DNA of 9,456 nt from an uncultured Nannocystaceae bacterium (GTDB lineage Bacteria > Myxococcota_A > Polyangia > Nannocystales > Nannocystaceae), in assembly GCA_938084085.1 (NCBI GenBank), contig CALKDV010000368.1, positions 1 through 9,456 of the forward strand, given 5' to 3'. The notes beneath the pieces are model-generated. The model ran no database searches. It was not told the origin of the DNA and worked only from the letters and a program-made list of their open reading frames with translations. The translations under genes were made by a program, and so were the position numbers. This document shows positions 1 through 6,209 of this stretch, in pieces (position 1 is the first letter of the stretch; every line of letters starts with the position of its first letter).

Positions 1-1
1 C

Positions 2-1600
2 GACACGGTGCTCTCGTTGCCGTGGTCGGATCGTACCGAGGACATGCTCGACATCATCGAGGCGGAAGAGATTCTCGACGATGACCACTACGGGCTCGAG
101 AAGCCCAAAGAACGGATCTTGGAGTACCTCGCCGTGCAGTCCTTGGTGAGCAAGGTGAAGGGCCCGATCCTCTGTCTCGTGGGCCCGCCCGGGGTGGGGA
201 AGACCTCGCTGGCGAAGTCAGTGGCGCGCGCGACCAGCCGCAAGTTTGTTCGGATGTCGCTCGGCGGCGTTCGCGATGAGGCGGAGATTCGTGGTCATCG
301 ACGCACCTATATCGGGGCGCTCCCCGGCAAGATCATTCAAGGTCTGCGCAAGGCGGGTTCGTCGAACCCGGTGTTCTTGTTGGACGAGATCGACAAGATG
401 TCCACAGACTTTCGTGGGGACCCCTCGGCGGCGATGCTTGAGGTTCTTGACCCAGAGCAAAACAGCACCTTTGTCGATCACTTCCTCGATCTCGATTACG
501 ACCTCAGCGATGTGCTGTTTTTATGCACGGCCAACAGCCTGCACTCAATCCCGATCCCGCTCCAAGACCGGATGGAGATCATCTCGCTCACCGGGTACAC
601 CGACGAAGAGAAACTGAAAATCTCCCGTCAATACCTGCTGCCCAAGCAGATCGAGCTCAACGGGCTCAGCAATGTGAACGTGGAGATCACTGACAGCGGC
701 ATCAAAGAGCTCATCCACTCCTACACCAAAGAGGCCGGTGTACGGAACCTCGAGCGGGCGATCGGTTCGATCCTCCGAAAGCTCGCGCGCGAGTACGTCA
801 AAGACGAGAAAAAGCGAAAGTCGTACAAGGTAGACGTGCGGCGGGTGCAAAAACTCCTCGGCCCCGCCAAGTACCGCTTCAACAAGGGTGAAGAGGACGA
901 TCAGATCGGCATGACCAACGGACTCGCGGTGACGATGTTCGGGGGGGACTTGCTACCGGCGGAGGTGATGATCACCGCGGGCGCGGGCAAGGTTACGTTG
1001 ACCGGTAAGCTCGGTGAGGTGATGCAAGAGTCGGCGCGTGCGGCGGTGACCTACGTGCGGAGCCGCTGTTTGAGCTTCGGCTTGGAGCCTGATTTCTATC
1101 AGCACGCTGATTTTCACGTCCACTTCCCCGAGGGCGCAGTGCCCAAGGATGGGCCGAGCGCTGGTGTCACCATGGTCACCAGTCTGGTGTCCGCGCTCCT
1201 TCAGATCCCCGTGCGTAAAGACGTCGCCATGACCGGAGAGATCAACCTCCGGGGTCGCGTGCTGCCCATCGGAGGCCTCAAGGAGAAGGTGATGGCGGCC
1301 TACCGCAGCGGCATGAAGCTGGTCGTGTGTCCGGAGGACAATCAAAAGGACACGCACGACATTCCGAAGAACGTGCTCAAGAACGTGGAGCTTCGCTTCG
1401 TGTCCACCATCGACCAGGCGCTGCGCGCTGCGCTCGTCTTGCCGGACGAAGAGCACCCCAACACGGCCATGCGAGAGTTCCTTGAGGGTGAAGAGGCCGC
1501 GGGGACCGTCGATTGGCGCGATGTCCGTGCCTTCGTGGAAGAGCAAAAGCGTAAGCGAGATCTAGAGTCCAACCGCTCGTCTGAGCACGGGCCTCACTAA
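2..1600 (+). CDS. lon: ATP-dependent Lon protease, C-terminal part (5' truncated by window edge)
   Basis: Lon is a cytosolic AAA+ serine protease that unfolds and degrades misfolded and regulatory proteins. The reading frame is already open at base 2 (D-T-V-L-S-L-P-W, a typical pre-AAA Lon segment), so the GTG at 8 is internal and not the start. Numbering from that GTG, Walker A GPPGVGKT is residues 59-66 and Walker B FLLDEIDK is 123-130. The Ser-Lys protease domain has PKDGPSAG with catalytic Ser384 (codon 1157-1159) and GGLKEK with catalytic Lys427 (codon 1286-1288). Their 43-residue spacing equals that of E. coli Lon (Ser679/Lys722). By that alignment about 295 N-terminal residues, the substrate-binding domain and linker, lie outside the window. 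About 103 residues follow the Lys, against 62 in E. coli, so there is a charged C-terminal tail about 40 residues longer. Every catalytic motif is intact. Which Lon paralogue this is cannot be told. Confidence 0.97.
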   Translation, partial: DTVLSLPWSDRTEDMLDIIEAEEILDDDHYGLEKPKERILEYLAVQSLVSKVKGPILCLVGPPGVGKTSLAKSVARATSRKFVRMSLGGVRDEAEIRGHRRTYIGALPGKIIQGLRKAGSSNPVFLLDEIDKMSTDFRGDPSAAMLEVLDPEQNSTFVDHFLDLDYDLSDVLFLCTANSLHSIPIPLQDRMEIISLTGYTDEEKLKISRQYLLPKQIELNGLSNVNVEITDSGIKELIHSYTKEAGVRNLERAIGSILRKLAREYVKDEKKRKSYKVDVRRVQKLLGPAKYRFNKGEEDDQIGMTNGLAVTMFGGDLLPAEVMITAGAGKVTLTGKLGEVMQESARAAVTYVRSRCLSFGLEPDFYQHADFHVHFPEGAVPKDGPSAGVTMVTSLVSALLQIPVRKDVAMTGEINLRGRVLPIGGLKEKVMAAYRSGMKLVVCPEDNQKDTHDIPKNVLKNVELRFVSTIDQALRAALVLPDEEHPNTAMREFLEGEEAAGTVDWRDVRAFVEEQKRKRDLESNRSSEHGPH

Positions 1601-1614
1601 CGGGGCCCCACACG

Positions 1615-1648
1615 CCGGGTCGATAGCGGAGGCCGCGCTCCGGCCCGG
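1615..1648 (+). terminator. Nested GC-rich stem-loop between lon and the C45-like gene
   Basis: Outer arms CCGGG (1615-1619) and CCCGG (1644-1648) enclose a second perfect stem, CGGAG (1627-1631) and CTCCG (1638-1642), with a 6-nt loop. It begins 14 bases after the lon stop. There is no T-tract, so it is not a classical intrinsic terminator. It could attenuate or process the lon transcript. Its 3' arm also overlaps the GGAG (1647-1650) that would serve as ribosome-binding site for a start at 1658. GC-rich sequence forms such stems by chance, so this is a weak call. Confidence 0.25.
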
Positions 1649-1657
1649 AGATCGTGG

Positions 1658-2887
1658 ATGAGGGGGCGCGCGATGAGGTACCCTGCGGGACCGATGTCGC
1701 ACTCGAGACGCCAATGGATCACGGGAGGAGCCGTCGGGCTCCTCGCACCTGCCTGGGTTGGATGTGGTCGCGACACGCCGCCGAAGCTCCAAGGAGGAGA
1801 GGCGGTTGTGTCCGGGGTTGGGGTGGCGTCAGTCCCTGCAACCAAGGCCGCGGTGACGACGACGGAGGTCGCGGAGGCTTCGTCGCTGGAGCGTCTCGAG
1901 GTGAAGGGGGGGCCGCGCCTCCGCGGACAGGCGCACGGGGCTGCACACCGGGCGTTGATCGCCGAGGGGGTGAGCAACTTCATGCAAGCGACGGCGGCGT
2001 TGCGCGCTCCGCCGGATGGGGCGGAACGCTGGAAGCAGGCGGTCGAGGGGGTGACCCAGCGGCTCGGCCGAGACGCACCCCAAGCGCTCGAGGAGCTTGA
2101 AGGGATCGCCGCCGAGGCCGGAGTCGAACCATCCGCGCATGTGGCCTACGCGCTCGAGGAGGACCTCCTCCCCACGCTGGATCTGCCCTTCGCCCGCGAG
2201 CGCATCGACACATGGTTGGGCAGCGACGTGCTGGCGGTCCCAAACATGACGGGACGGCTGACGCGAATCTTGTTTCGGATGGATCGCGCAGGTCCTCTCA
2301 CGTTGATTGACCACGTCGGGGAGTCGGTAGAGATGCCCATGCTGGTCGTGGGACGCCCTGGAACCCTGGGCTGCTTCGGCATCAACCGAGACGGTCTCGC
2401 GTGCGCTCGGCAGCCGCTCCTCAACGGTCCGTTCGTCGCGGATGGCATGCTCTCCCACGCGCTGTTTCGTCAGATCCTCACGAGCAAGGAACACAGCAGC
2501 GCTACGACCGCTGCGAGCCGATGGTCGCCGGCCTCCGGGGTGAACTTCTTCGTCGCGGACCCGCAAAAAGCGCTCTCCGTGGAGGCCTCGCATAAGGGGA
2601 GTCGGATCTTGGGTACCTTCACGTTGAGCGCGGTCGCGGCACACACGAACCATAGGGTGGGGCCCGTGCCACCTGACGACGTGTTGGCCCAGCGATCTTT
2701 GGAGCGGCTCAAACGCATGCGCTCGCTGATCCCCTCGCGCGAGGACCCGGAGCTGAAGCTTTTGATCAAGAAGTTCCAGGCAGCCGCGCCTCCGGTCCCC
2801 GGGCGAAAGGCTCGCCTGCTGTTCGCAGCGAACCTAAAGCCGTCGGGGACTCAACTCTCTTGGCGTTCGGAGCTGGCGGCGCCCTAG
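1658..2887 (+). CDS. Exported C45-like (acyl-CoA:6-APA acyltransferase-type) Ntn-hydrolase homologue
   Basis: The N-terminus has a twin-arginine motif (S-R-R-Q-W-I, residues 16-21), a short hydrophobic segment and W-V-G-C, suggesting Tat export and perhaps lipidation; Trp at -3 is a poor lipobox. Several segments resemble the C45 peptidase/acyltransferase family. They are a GQAHG-type N-terminal motif, EELEGIAAEAGV (145-156, like the family's 'E-x-x-G-I-A-x-G-A-G-V'), GCFGINRDGLA, and AHTNH (328-332, like the conserved T-N-H). The family's autocatalytically exposed Cys should fall near residue 189, where L-G-S-D-V-L-A-V places Ser189, so this may be a Ser-nucleophile or inactive version. Substrate is unknown; related proteins cleave or transfer acyl-amide groups. 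Three starts compete: 1658 (GGAG 7 nt upstream, used here), 1673 (strong GAGGGGG, 6-nt gap) and 1694 (most typical Tat leader length). The gap to lon is 57 bp, so co-transcription is possible. Confidence 0.7.
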   Translation: MRGRAMRYPAGPMSHSRRQWITGGAVGLLAPAWVGCGRDTPPKLQGGEAVVSGVGVASVPATKAAVTTTEVAEASSLERLEVKGGPRLRGQAHGAAHRALIAEGVSNFMQATAALRAPPDGAERWKQAVEGVTQRLGRDAPQALEELEGIAAEAGVEPSAHVAYALEEDLLPTLDLPFARERIDTWLGSDVLAVPNMTGRLTRILFRMDRAGPLTLIDHVGESVEMPMLVVGRPGTLGCFGINRDGLACARQPLLNGPFVADGMLSHALFRQILTSKEHSSATTAASRWSPASGVNFFVADPQKALSVEASHKGSRILGTFTLSAVAAHTNHRVGPVPPDDVLAQRSLERLKRMRSLIPSREDPELKLLIKKFQAAAPPVPGRKARLLFAANLKPSGTQLSWRSELAAP

Positions 2888-2937
2888 GGAGCTTGAGTTG
2901 AGCGCCAAAGGAACATTCAACCTGTTATGGTGTGTGC

Positions 2938-3918
2938 ATGGCGTGGACGAACTCGCACCGATGGATTGTGAGCGCGATGGTGATGCTCGGTGGGTGCGAC
3001 CCGCAGGGTGGGACGTCGACGCCGGGTCTCCCTGGCAACCCGGGCTATGCGTCGGCGTCGGGCGAAAATTTTAGCCACGACCCTCTCGACGTCGACGACG
3101 GCGGAAATGTCTCGCTCACGGCGGCGCGAGGTGTGGATCTTCATTGGCGGGATCGGGTCTATCAGGCGGCGATGTCCCGTGGGGTGAGTCGACTGGCCAA
3201 GACGTCTGTCTCGACGCTCCTCCACATCGCGAGCGCGGATCCCGGATATCATTCCGGTCAACTGACGATCTACCGGTGGCGGCAGCGTGACATTGAAGAG
3301 GTCGACCTGTCTCCTGAGCGCGGAGAGAAGTGGGTTGTGGTGCCTGTTCTCCTGCGACCGGATCGTGTGCTCGAGCTCGAGCAGTTCGACTATGCGGTGG
3401 ACGCCAAGAGCCCTGAGGCCAGGGAGATCGAGGCGATCATGTTGGCCACGTCCGTCGCGCGGGAGGCGTATAGTGGCGGTCGCTGGCGCATGTTCGCGTA
3501 CCCTGAAGTGGCAGAGGATCGCGAGGATGGCGTCACGGACACCATCCGGGTCTACATGCTCAGTGAAGATGATCAAGCGCCGGATCTCGATGTTTGGATC
3601 GCAGACCGCGTGCGTCGACGGCCCGCGAAGTCCTTGGGACTCACAGTCCATCACGAGCCAGCGATGTGGTCGCGAGAGGTGATGGAGGTGCGCAGGCCGC
3701 AGCCGACCACCTTGACCGTGACTCGGTTGCTATCGCGCGGCGTGTTCGCGACCGAGTTTGAGGTCGTGGGTTCCGATGGGAGTCGATGGACGGTGCACTC
3801 GGAGACCGGCACCATCGAGCGCGTCGCGGACCCGGAGGCTGGAGGGGAGACGCCTGTCTCGGAAGATCTTGGAGAACGGGGTTCAGAGGTCCGCGAGGAC
3901 TCAGAGCCCTCTCCTTGA
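2938..3918 (+). CDS. Putative lipoprotein of unknown function
   Basis: I do not recognise the family. From the ATG at 2938 the protein is 326 residues. It has a short type II leader: M-A-W-T-N-S-H-R-W, then a hydrophobic stretch and the lipobox L-G-G-C with the lipidated Cys at 20. Asp follows the Cys, which in E. coli favours inner-membrane retention; whether that rule holds here is unknown. After a Gly/Pro/Ser-rich linker the mature part is soluble, mixed alpha/beta in look, and Arg/Asp/Glu-rich. It has no second membrane segment and no motif I can name. The last 40 or so residues are acidic and probably disordered. An in-frame GTG at 2932 would add two residues; the ATG is preferred for the leader. 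No good Shine-Dalgarno is seen. The gene lies 50 bp after the C45-like gene and may share its transcript. Confidence 0.7.
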   Translation: MAWTNSHRWIVSAMVMLGGCDPQGGTSTPGLPGNPGYASASGENFSHDPLDVDDGGNVSLTAARGVDLHWRDRVYQAAMSRGVSRLAKTSVSTLLHIASADPGYHSGQLTIYRWRQRDIEEVDLSPERGEKWVVVPVLLRPDRVLELEQFDYAVDAKSPEAREIEAIMLATSVAREAYSGGRWRMFAYPEVAEDREDGVTDTIRVYMLSEDDQAPDLDVWIADRVRRRPAKSLGLTVHHEPAMWSREVMEVRRPQPTTLTVTRLLSRGVFATEFEVVGSDGSRWTVHSETGTIERVADPEAGGETPVSEDLGERGSEVREDSEPSP

Positions 3919-4049
3919 AGGCGGCCATCTGAGTGATTGGCGCCAGGGCGGAATTATGTTCCTCATCACCGTGTTGGGTGACGGGGGTGAGCACCGCTCC
4001 GCGTCGGTCCGCGTTGTTTGCGCAGGATTTCGCGCGGTGGCGCCGCCTC

Positions 4050-4068
4050 TCGCCAAAGAGATTGGCGA
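4050..4068. repeat. Perfect 7-bp inverted repeat upstream of kinase 1
   Basis: TCGCCAA (4050-4056) and TTGGCGA (4062-4068) are exact reverse complements around a 5-base AGAGA spacer. The site ends 29 bases before the kinase start and its right arm overlaps the candidate -35 box. It could be a dyad operator or simply a hairpin; nothing shows which. The rest of the 179-bp gap 3919-4097 holds no gene I can support. Confidence 0.35.
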
Positions 4069-4090
4069 CACGGCCGCCCGGTTGGATAAA
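4062..4090 (+). promoter_or_regulatory. Candidate sigma70-like promoter for kinase 1
   Basis: TTGGCG (4062-4067) and GATAAA (4085-4090) are separated by 17 bases. Each matches the sigma70 consensus at 4 of 6 positions. Transcription would begin near 4097, essentially at the GTG start at 4098, which would give a leaderless mRNA. That agrees with the lack of a good ribosome-binding site. The match is modest and not tested. Confidence 0.3.
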
Positions 4091-4097
4091 CTGAGAC

Positions 4098-5015
4098 GTG
4101 ACTCAAGCTCCCCTGATCGGTGAGGAAAGCACGCGCGCGGACGACCTACCGGCGGGGACTGTCATCACCCAAAGCAAGCAGTACAAGATCGTTGAGCGGC
4201 TTGGCGAGGGGGGGATGGGCAAGGTCTACAAGGTCTTCGATCCCATCATGAATCGCTACGCGGCGTTGAAGATGATGAAAATGGACGTGCCCGAGGGGGA
4301 GCGGCGGCGCTTTCGACAAGAGGCGCGCTTGTGCGGGACCTTTGGCCACCCCAACCTGATCCGCGCCTTGGAGGTGGGCACCACCAAAGAGCACGGGCTG
4401 TTCTGGTTCGCGATGGACTATCTTGAGGGGACCGACCTCGAGGGGATCGCGCAGTCGGGGCGACCGCTGGCGCTGCACGTGGGGCAAGAGATCTTTAAGC
4501 AGACTCTCGACGCGTTAGGGCACGTGCATCGGAGGAAGATTGTCCATTGCGATATTAAACCTGGGAACATCTTCGTGGCGACCGATGCCTACGATCCCGT
4601 GCTGAAGCTGGTGAAGCTTCTGGACTTCGGCGTGTGCAGAGACCTCTCTGACACCGGGCCGATCGACGCGAGCCGGGTGCTTGGGGACGCGTTTTATATG
4701 CCCCCCGAACAGACGATCCCGGGGAACTACCTCGACACCCGCGCCGACATCTACGCCCTCGGCATGACCTTCTTTGAGGTGATGACCGGCGGTCGACATC
4801 CGCTCGAGGATCTGTTTCAGGTGCATCCGCGCGAGGCGCTCCGTGCTCAGCGAGAGCGTGCGATGCCGGCGTTGAGCCCCTACCTCGGCGCGGACCTGCC
4901 GCCCGCTCGCGCGCAGGCGTTGGACGCGTTCTTCGCTCGCTGCGTCGTCAAGGCTCCAGAGGGTCGATACCAGACCGCTGAGGAGATGCAGACGGCGCTC
5001 ATGGCCATTCCGTGA
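4098..5015 (+). CDS. Cytosolic eukaryote-like Ser/Thr protein kinase, kinase domain only (kinase 1)
   Basis: This 305-residue Hanks-type kinase should transfer ATP phosphate to Ser/Thr of partner proteins. All main subdomains are visible: Gly-rich loop GEGGMGKVY (36-44), ATP-anchoring Lys58, helix-C Glu75, catalytic loop HCDIKPGN (150-157) with Asp152 and Asn157, DFG (176-178) and the APE-like PPE (202-204). The Arg of the usual HRD is Cys151, making it a non-RD kinase, a class often active without activation-loop phosphorylation. The activation segment is of ordinary length. About 28 residues precede the domain and almost nothing follows it. No transmembrane helix or sensor domain is present. 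The start is the GTG at 4098: a TGA at 4092-4094 lies just upstream in frame and no earlier start is possible. Ribosome-binding site is weak (GGA, 11 nt away). It converges with kinase 2. Confidence 0.93.
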   Translation: MTQAPLIGEESTRADDLPAGTVITQSKQYKIVERLGEGGMGKVYKVFDPIMNRYAALKMMKMDVPEGERRRFRQEARLCGTFGHPNLIRALEVGTTKEHGLFWFAMDYLEGTDLEGIAQSGRPLALHVGQEIFKQTLDALGHVHRRKIVHCDIKPGNIFVATDAYDPVLKLVKLLDFGVCRDLSDTGPIDASRVLGDAFYMPPEQTIPGNYLDTRADIYALGMTFFEVMTGGRHPLEDLFQVHPREALRAQRERAMPALSPYLGADLPPARAQALDAFFARCVVKAPEGRYQTAEEMQTALMAIP

Positions 5016-5029
5016 CCCCTTCCGTGACC
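5008..5029 (+). repeat. 10-bp direct repeat creating a second in-frame stop
   Basis: TTCCGTGACC occurs at 5008-5017 and again at 5020-5029, a 12-bp period. Because 12 is a multiple of three, the copy repeats the Pro codon plus TGA in the kinase 1 frame, giving a back-up stop 12 bases after the real one. It looks like a small tandem duplication. Confidence 0.5.
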
Positions 5030-5046
5030 GCGTGTCTCCGACGCGG
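5028..5046 (+). terminator. Hairpin after kinase 1
   Basis: CCGCGT (5028-5033) and ACGCGG (5041-5046) form a perfect 6-bp GC-rich stem with a 7-base loop, starting 13 bases after the kinase 1 stop and within a 72-bp convergent gap. Position favours a terminator, but there is no T-tract. Confidence 0.35.
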
Positions 5047-5074
5047 GGTGCCGTCGCCGAGGCTCATGTGTGTG

Positions 5075-5089
5075 GAGCGTACGACGCTC
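5075..5089 (-). terminator. Short perfect hairpin overlapping the stop of kinase 2
   Basis: GAGCGT (5075-5080) and ACGCTC (5084-5089) pair around a 3-base loop. The stem covers two bases of the kinase 2 stop codon (5088-5090, minus strand). With the hairpin at 5028-5046 it could act as one of two terminators between the convergent genes. No T-tract on either strand. Confidence 0.3.
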
Positions 5090-6053
5090 AGTAGCCGTGC
5101 ATGACGCGGGAGGCAAAGACTACGGCCGCAAGCATCGACGCGATCGATTCGTGGCGATCTTCTGGCTTGTTGGCGATGCCTTGATCCACGATGCGGTGGA
5201 GCCACGCGGGGACGCGGGACACCGGGGGCGGGGTCTGCCGGTCGTCGATGATCGCTTGGGAGACGAGGAATGGGTTGCGACCGAGGAAGGGGCGCTGGCG
5301 ATACAGCGCCTCCCACAGCACCGTCGCGAAGCTAAACTGATCAGATCCGTGATCCGGGGCCTCTCCCTTATGTTGCTCGGGGGCCATATATGCCGGTGTC
5401 CCCGCGAACAAGATCGTCTCGCTCTCCTCGTTATCGATGGTGGTGGTGTGGGTGATGCTGTGCTCCCCATCCAGACTTTGATAACTCATGGCAGAGCTAG
5501 ATGATTCATGCCGACGGGAAGCCCGTGTGCCGCCGCAGTGTGCGAGTCCGAAGTCGAGGACGCGGGGCCTCTCATCTCCGCCGATGATGACGTTCGCAGG
5601 TTTGAAATCACCGTGGGTGATCCCGCGAGCATGGGCGGCTGCGAGCCCACGTCCCACCTTGAGGAGCATCCGCGTGACCTCACCCCAAGGCCGCGGCGTG
5701 GCGCGCATCCAGGTGCGGAGCGTTGGACCTCGCACATACTCCATGGCGATGAACACCCCTTCTGAGCAGCGTCCCACCTCGTACACGGTGATGACGTTGG
5801 GGTGCTCGATGTCGGCGATGGCCTTCGCCTCTCGGATCAGTCGCTCATGCTCATAGCTGTCATCGCGTTTGTCAGCGCGAACGAGCTTGAGCGCGACGTG
5901 TCGGCCGAGGCTGGGATCGAGCGCTTCGTACACCGTCGCCATGCCGCCCTCCCCGATCTCGCGGATCACTTCAAATCGCCCCATCCGGGGGGGCACGCGC
6001 GGATGCGTCGCAGGGTCTTGAGAGGGCTGGCTCACGAAGTTTGAACGTAGCAT
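5088..6053 (-). CDS. Eukaryote-like Ser/Thr protein kinase, kinase domain only (kinase 2)
   Basis: This 321-residue Hanks-type kinase has the Gly-rich loop GEGGMATVY (34-42), Lys56, helix-C Glu75, catalytic loop HGDFKPAN (147-154), DFG (167-169) and GTPAYMAPEQ (218-227). The HRD Arg is Gly148, so it is non-RD; HGDFKP-type loops are familiar in myxobacterial kinases. The DFG-to-APE segment is 60 residues, about twice the usual length. Its extra part (about 172-216) is rich in Ser, Thr and His and is a likely autophosphorylation surface. Relatives commonly carry a transmembrane helix or TPR repeats after the kinase domain; this one stops within about 15 residues of the domain end, with no membrane helix. 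Start is the ATG at 6053; its ribosome-binding site is weak, and an in-frame GTG 18 bases downstream is possible. It faces kinase 1 and is divergent from the SDR gene. Confidence 0.93.
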   Translation of the reverse strand: MLRSNFVSQPSQDPATHPRVPPRMGRFEVIREIGEGGMATVYEALDPSLGRHVALKLVRADKRDDSYEHERLIREAKAIADIEHPNVITVYEVGRCSEGVFIAMEYVRGPTLRTWMRATPRPWGEVTRMLLKVGRGLAAAHARGITHGDFKPANVIIGGDERPRVLDFGLAHCGGTRASRRHESSSSAMSYQSLDGEHSITHTTTIDNEESETILFAGTPAYMAPEQHKGEAPDHGSDQFSFATVLWEALYRQRPFLGRNPFLVSQAIIDDRQTPPPVSRVPAWLHRIVDQGIANKPEDRHESIASMLAAVVFASRVMHGY

Positions 6054-6080
6054 GATGCACCGCCGAGGACACGGAACGCC

Positions 6081-6115
6081 GGTGGCGCGCTCAAAACTTC
6101 GGTTTTCGCGCCGTC
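6081..6115 (+). other. Strong hairpin with C(UUCG)G tetraloop in a divergent intergenic region
   Basis: GGCGCG (6084-6089), a 3-base CTC bulge, AAAAC (6093-6097), loop TTCG (6098-6101), GTTTT (6102-6106) and CGCGCC (6107-6112) give 11 perfect pairs. Flanking 6081-6083 and 6113-6115 add one G-C and two wobble pairs. The C-UUCG-G cap is an exceptionally stable RNA tetraloop and appears only in a plus-strand transcript; on the minus strand the loop reads CGAA. No gene ends toward it: kinase 2 starts 28 bases to its left on the minus strand and the SDR gene starts 95 bases to its right. It is therefore not an ordinary terminator. A structured 5' leader of the SDR mRNA, a small RNA or a DNA cruciform are possible readings. 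Confidence 0.55.
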
Positions 6116-6198
6116 TTGCAAGGGCTCAGACTTTCGGAGTTCAAGGCACGTCCGACTGGTACAGATCTCGCGAGTAGGAGCGGCCGGAAAACCTGGGT

Positions 6199-6207
6199 TA
6201 TAAGGGG
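6199..6207 (+). promoter_or_regulatory. SDR ribosome-binding site AAGGGG, overlapping a TATAAG box
   Basis: AAGGGG (6202-6207) lies just before the ATG at 6210 and is the likely Shine-Dalgarno, although the gap is short. It overlaps TATAAG (6199-6204), a good -10 box by sequence, but no matching -35 stands 16-18 bases upstream. If it were the -10, the mRNA would start at the ATG. The ribosome-binding role is the more likely one. Confidence 0.35.
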
Positions 6208-6209
6208 AC

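Noticed and set aside
953..1546. Minus-strand open frame of 197 codons inside lon
   Set aside because: Mirror of a well-conserved Lon protease domain; no protein-like features.
1829..2653. Minus-strand open frame of 274 codons opposite the C45-like gene
   Set aside because: Rich in Arg, His and Pro with no motif. It is the mirror of a plus-strand gene that shows family motifs and an export leader.
2898..2931. TTGAGC (2898-2903) and TATGGT (2926-2931) as a promoter for the lipoprotein
   Set aside because: The 22-base spacing is too long for sigma70 and the -35 match is poor.
2917..3654. Minus-strand open frame of 245 codons opposite the lipoprotein
   Set aside because: The product has extreme Arg/His content and no domain, while the plus strand begins with a proper lipoprotein leader. 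GC-rich codon bias explains the open mirror frame.
3956..4123. Possible 55-codon gene starting at the ATG at 3956 and overlapping kinase 1 by 26 bp
   Set aside because: Only a weak GGCGGA before the ATG, no recognisable motif, and the sequence is the tail of a longer mirror frame through the lipoprotein gene.
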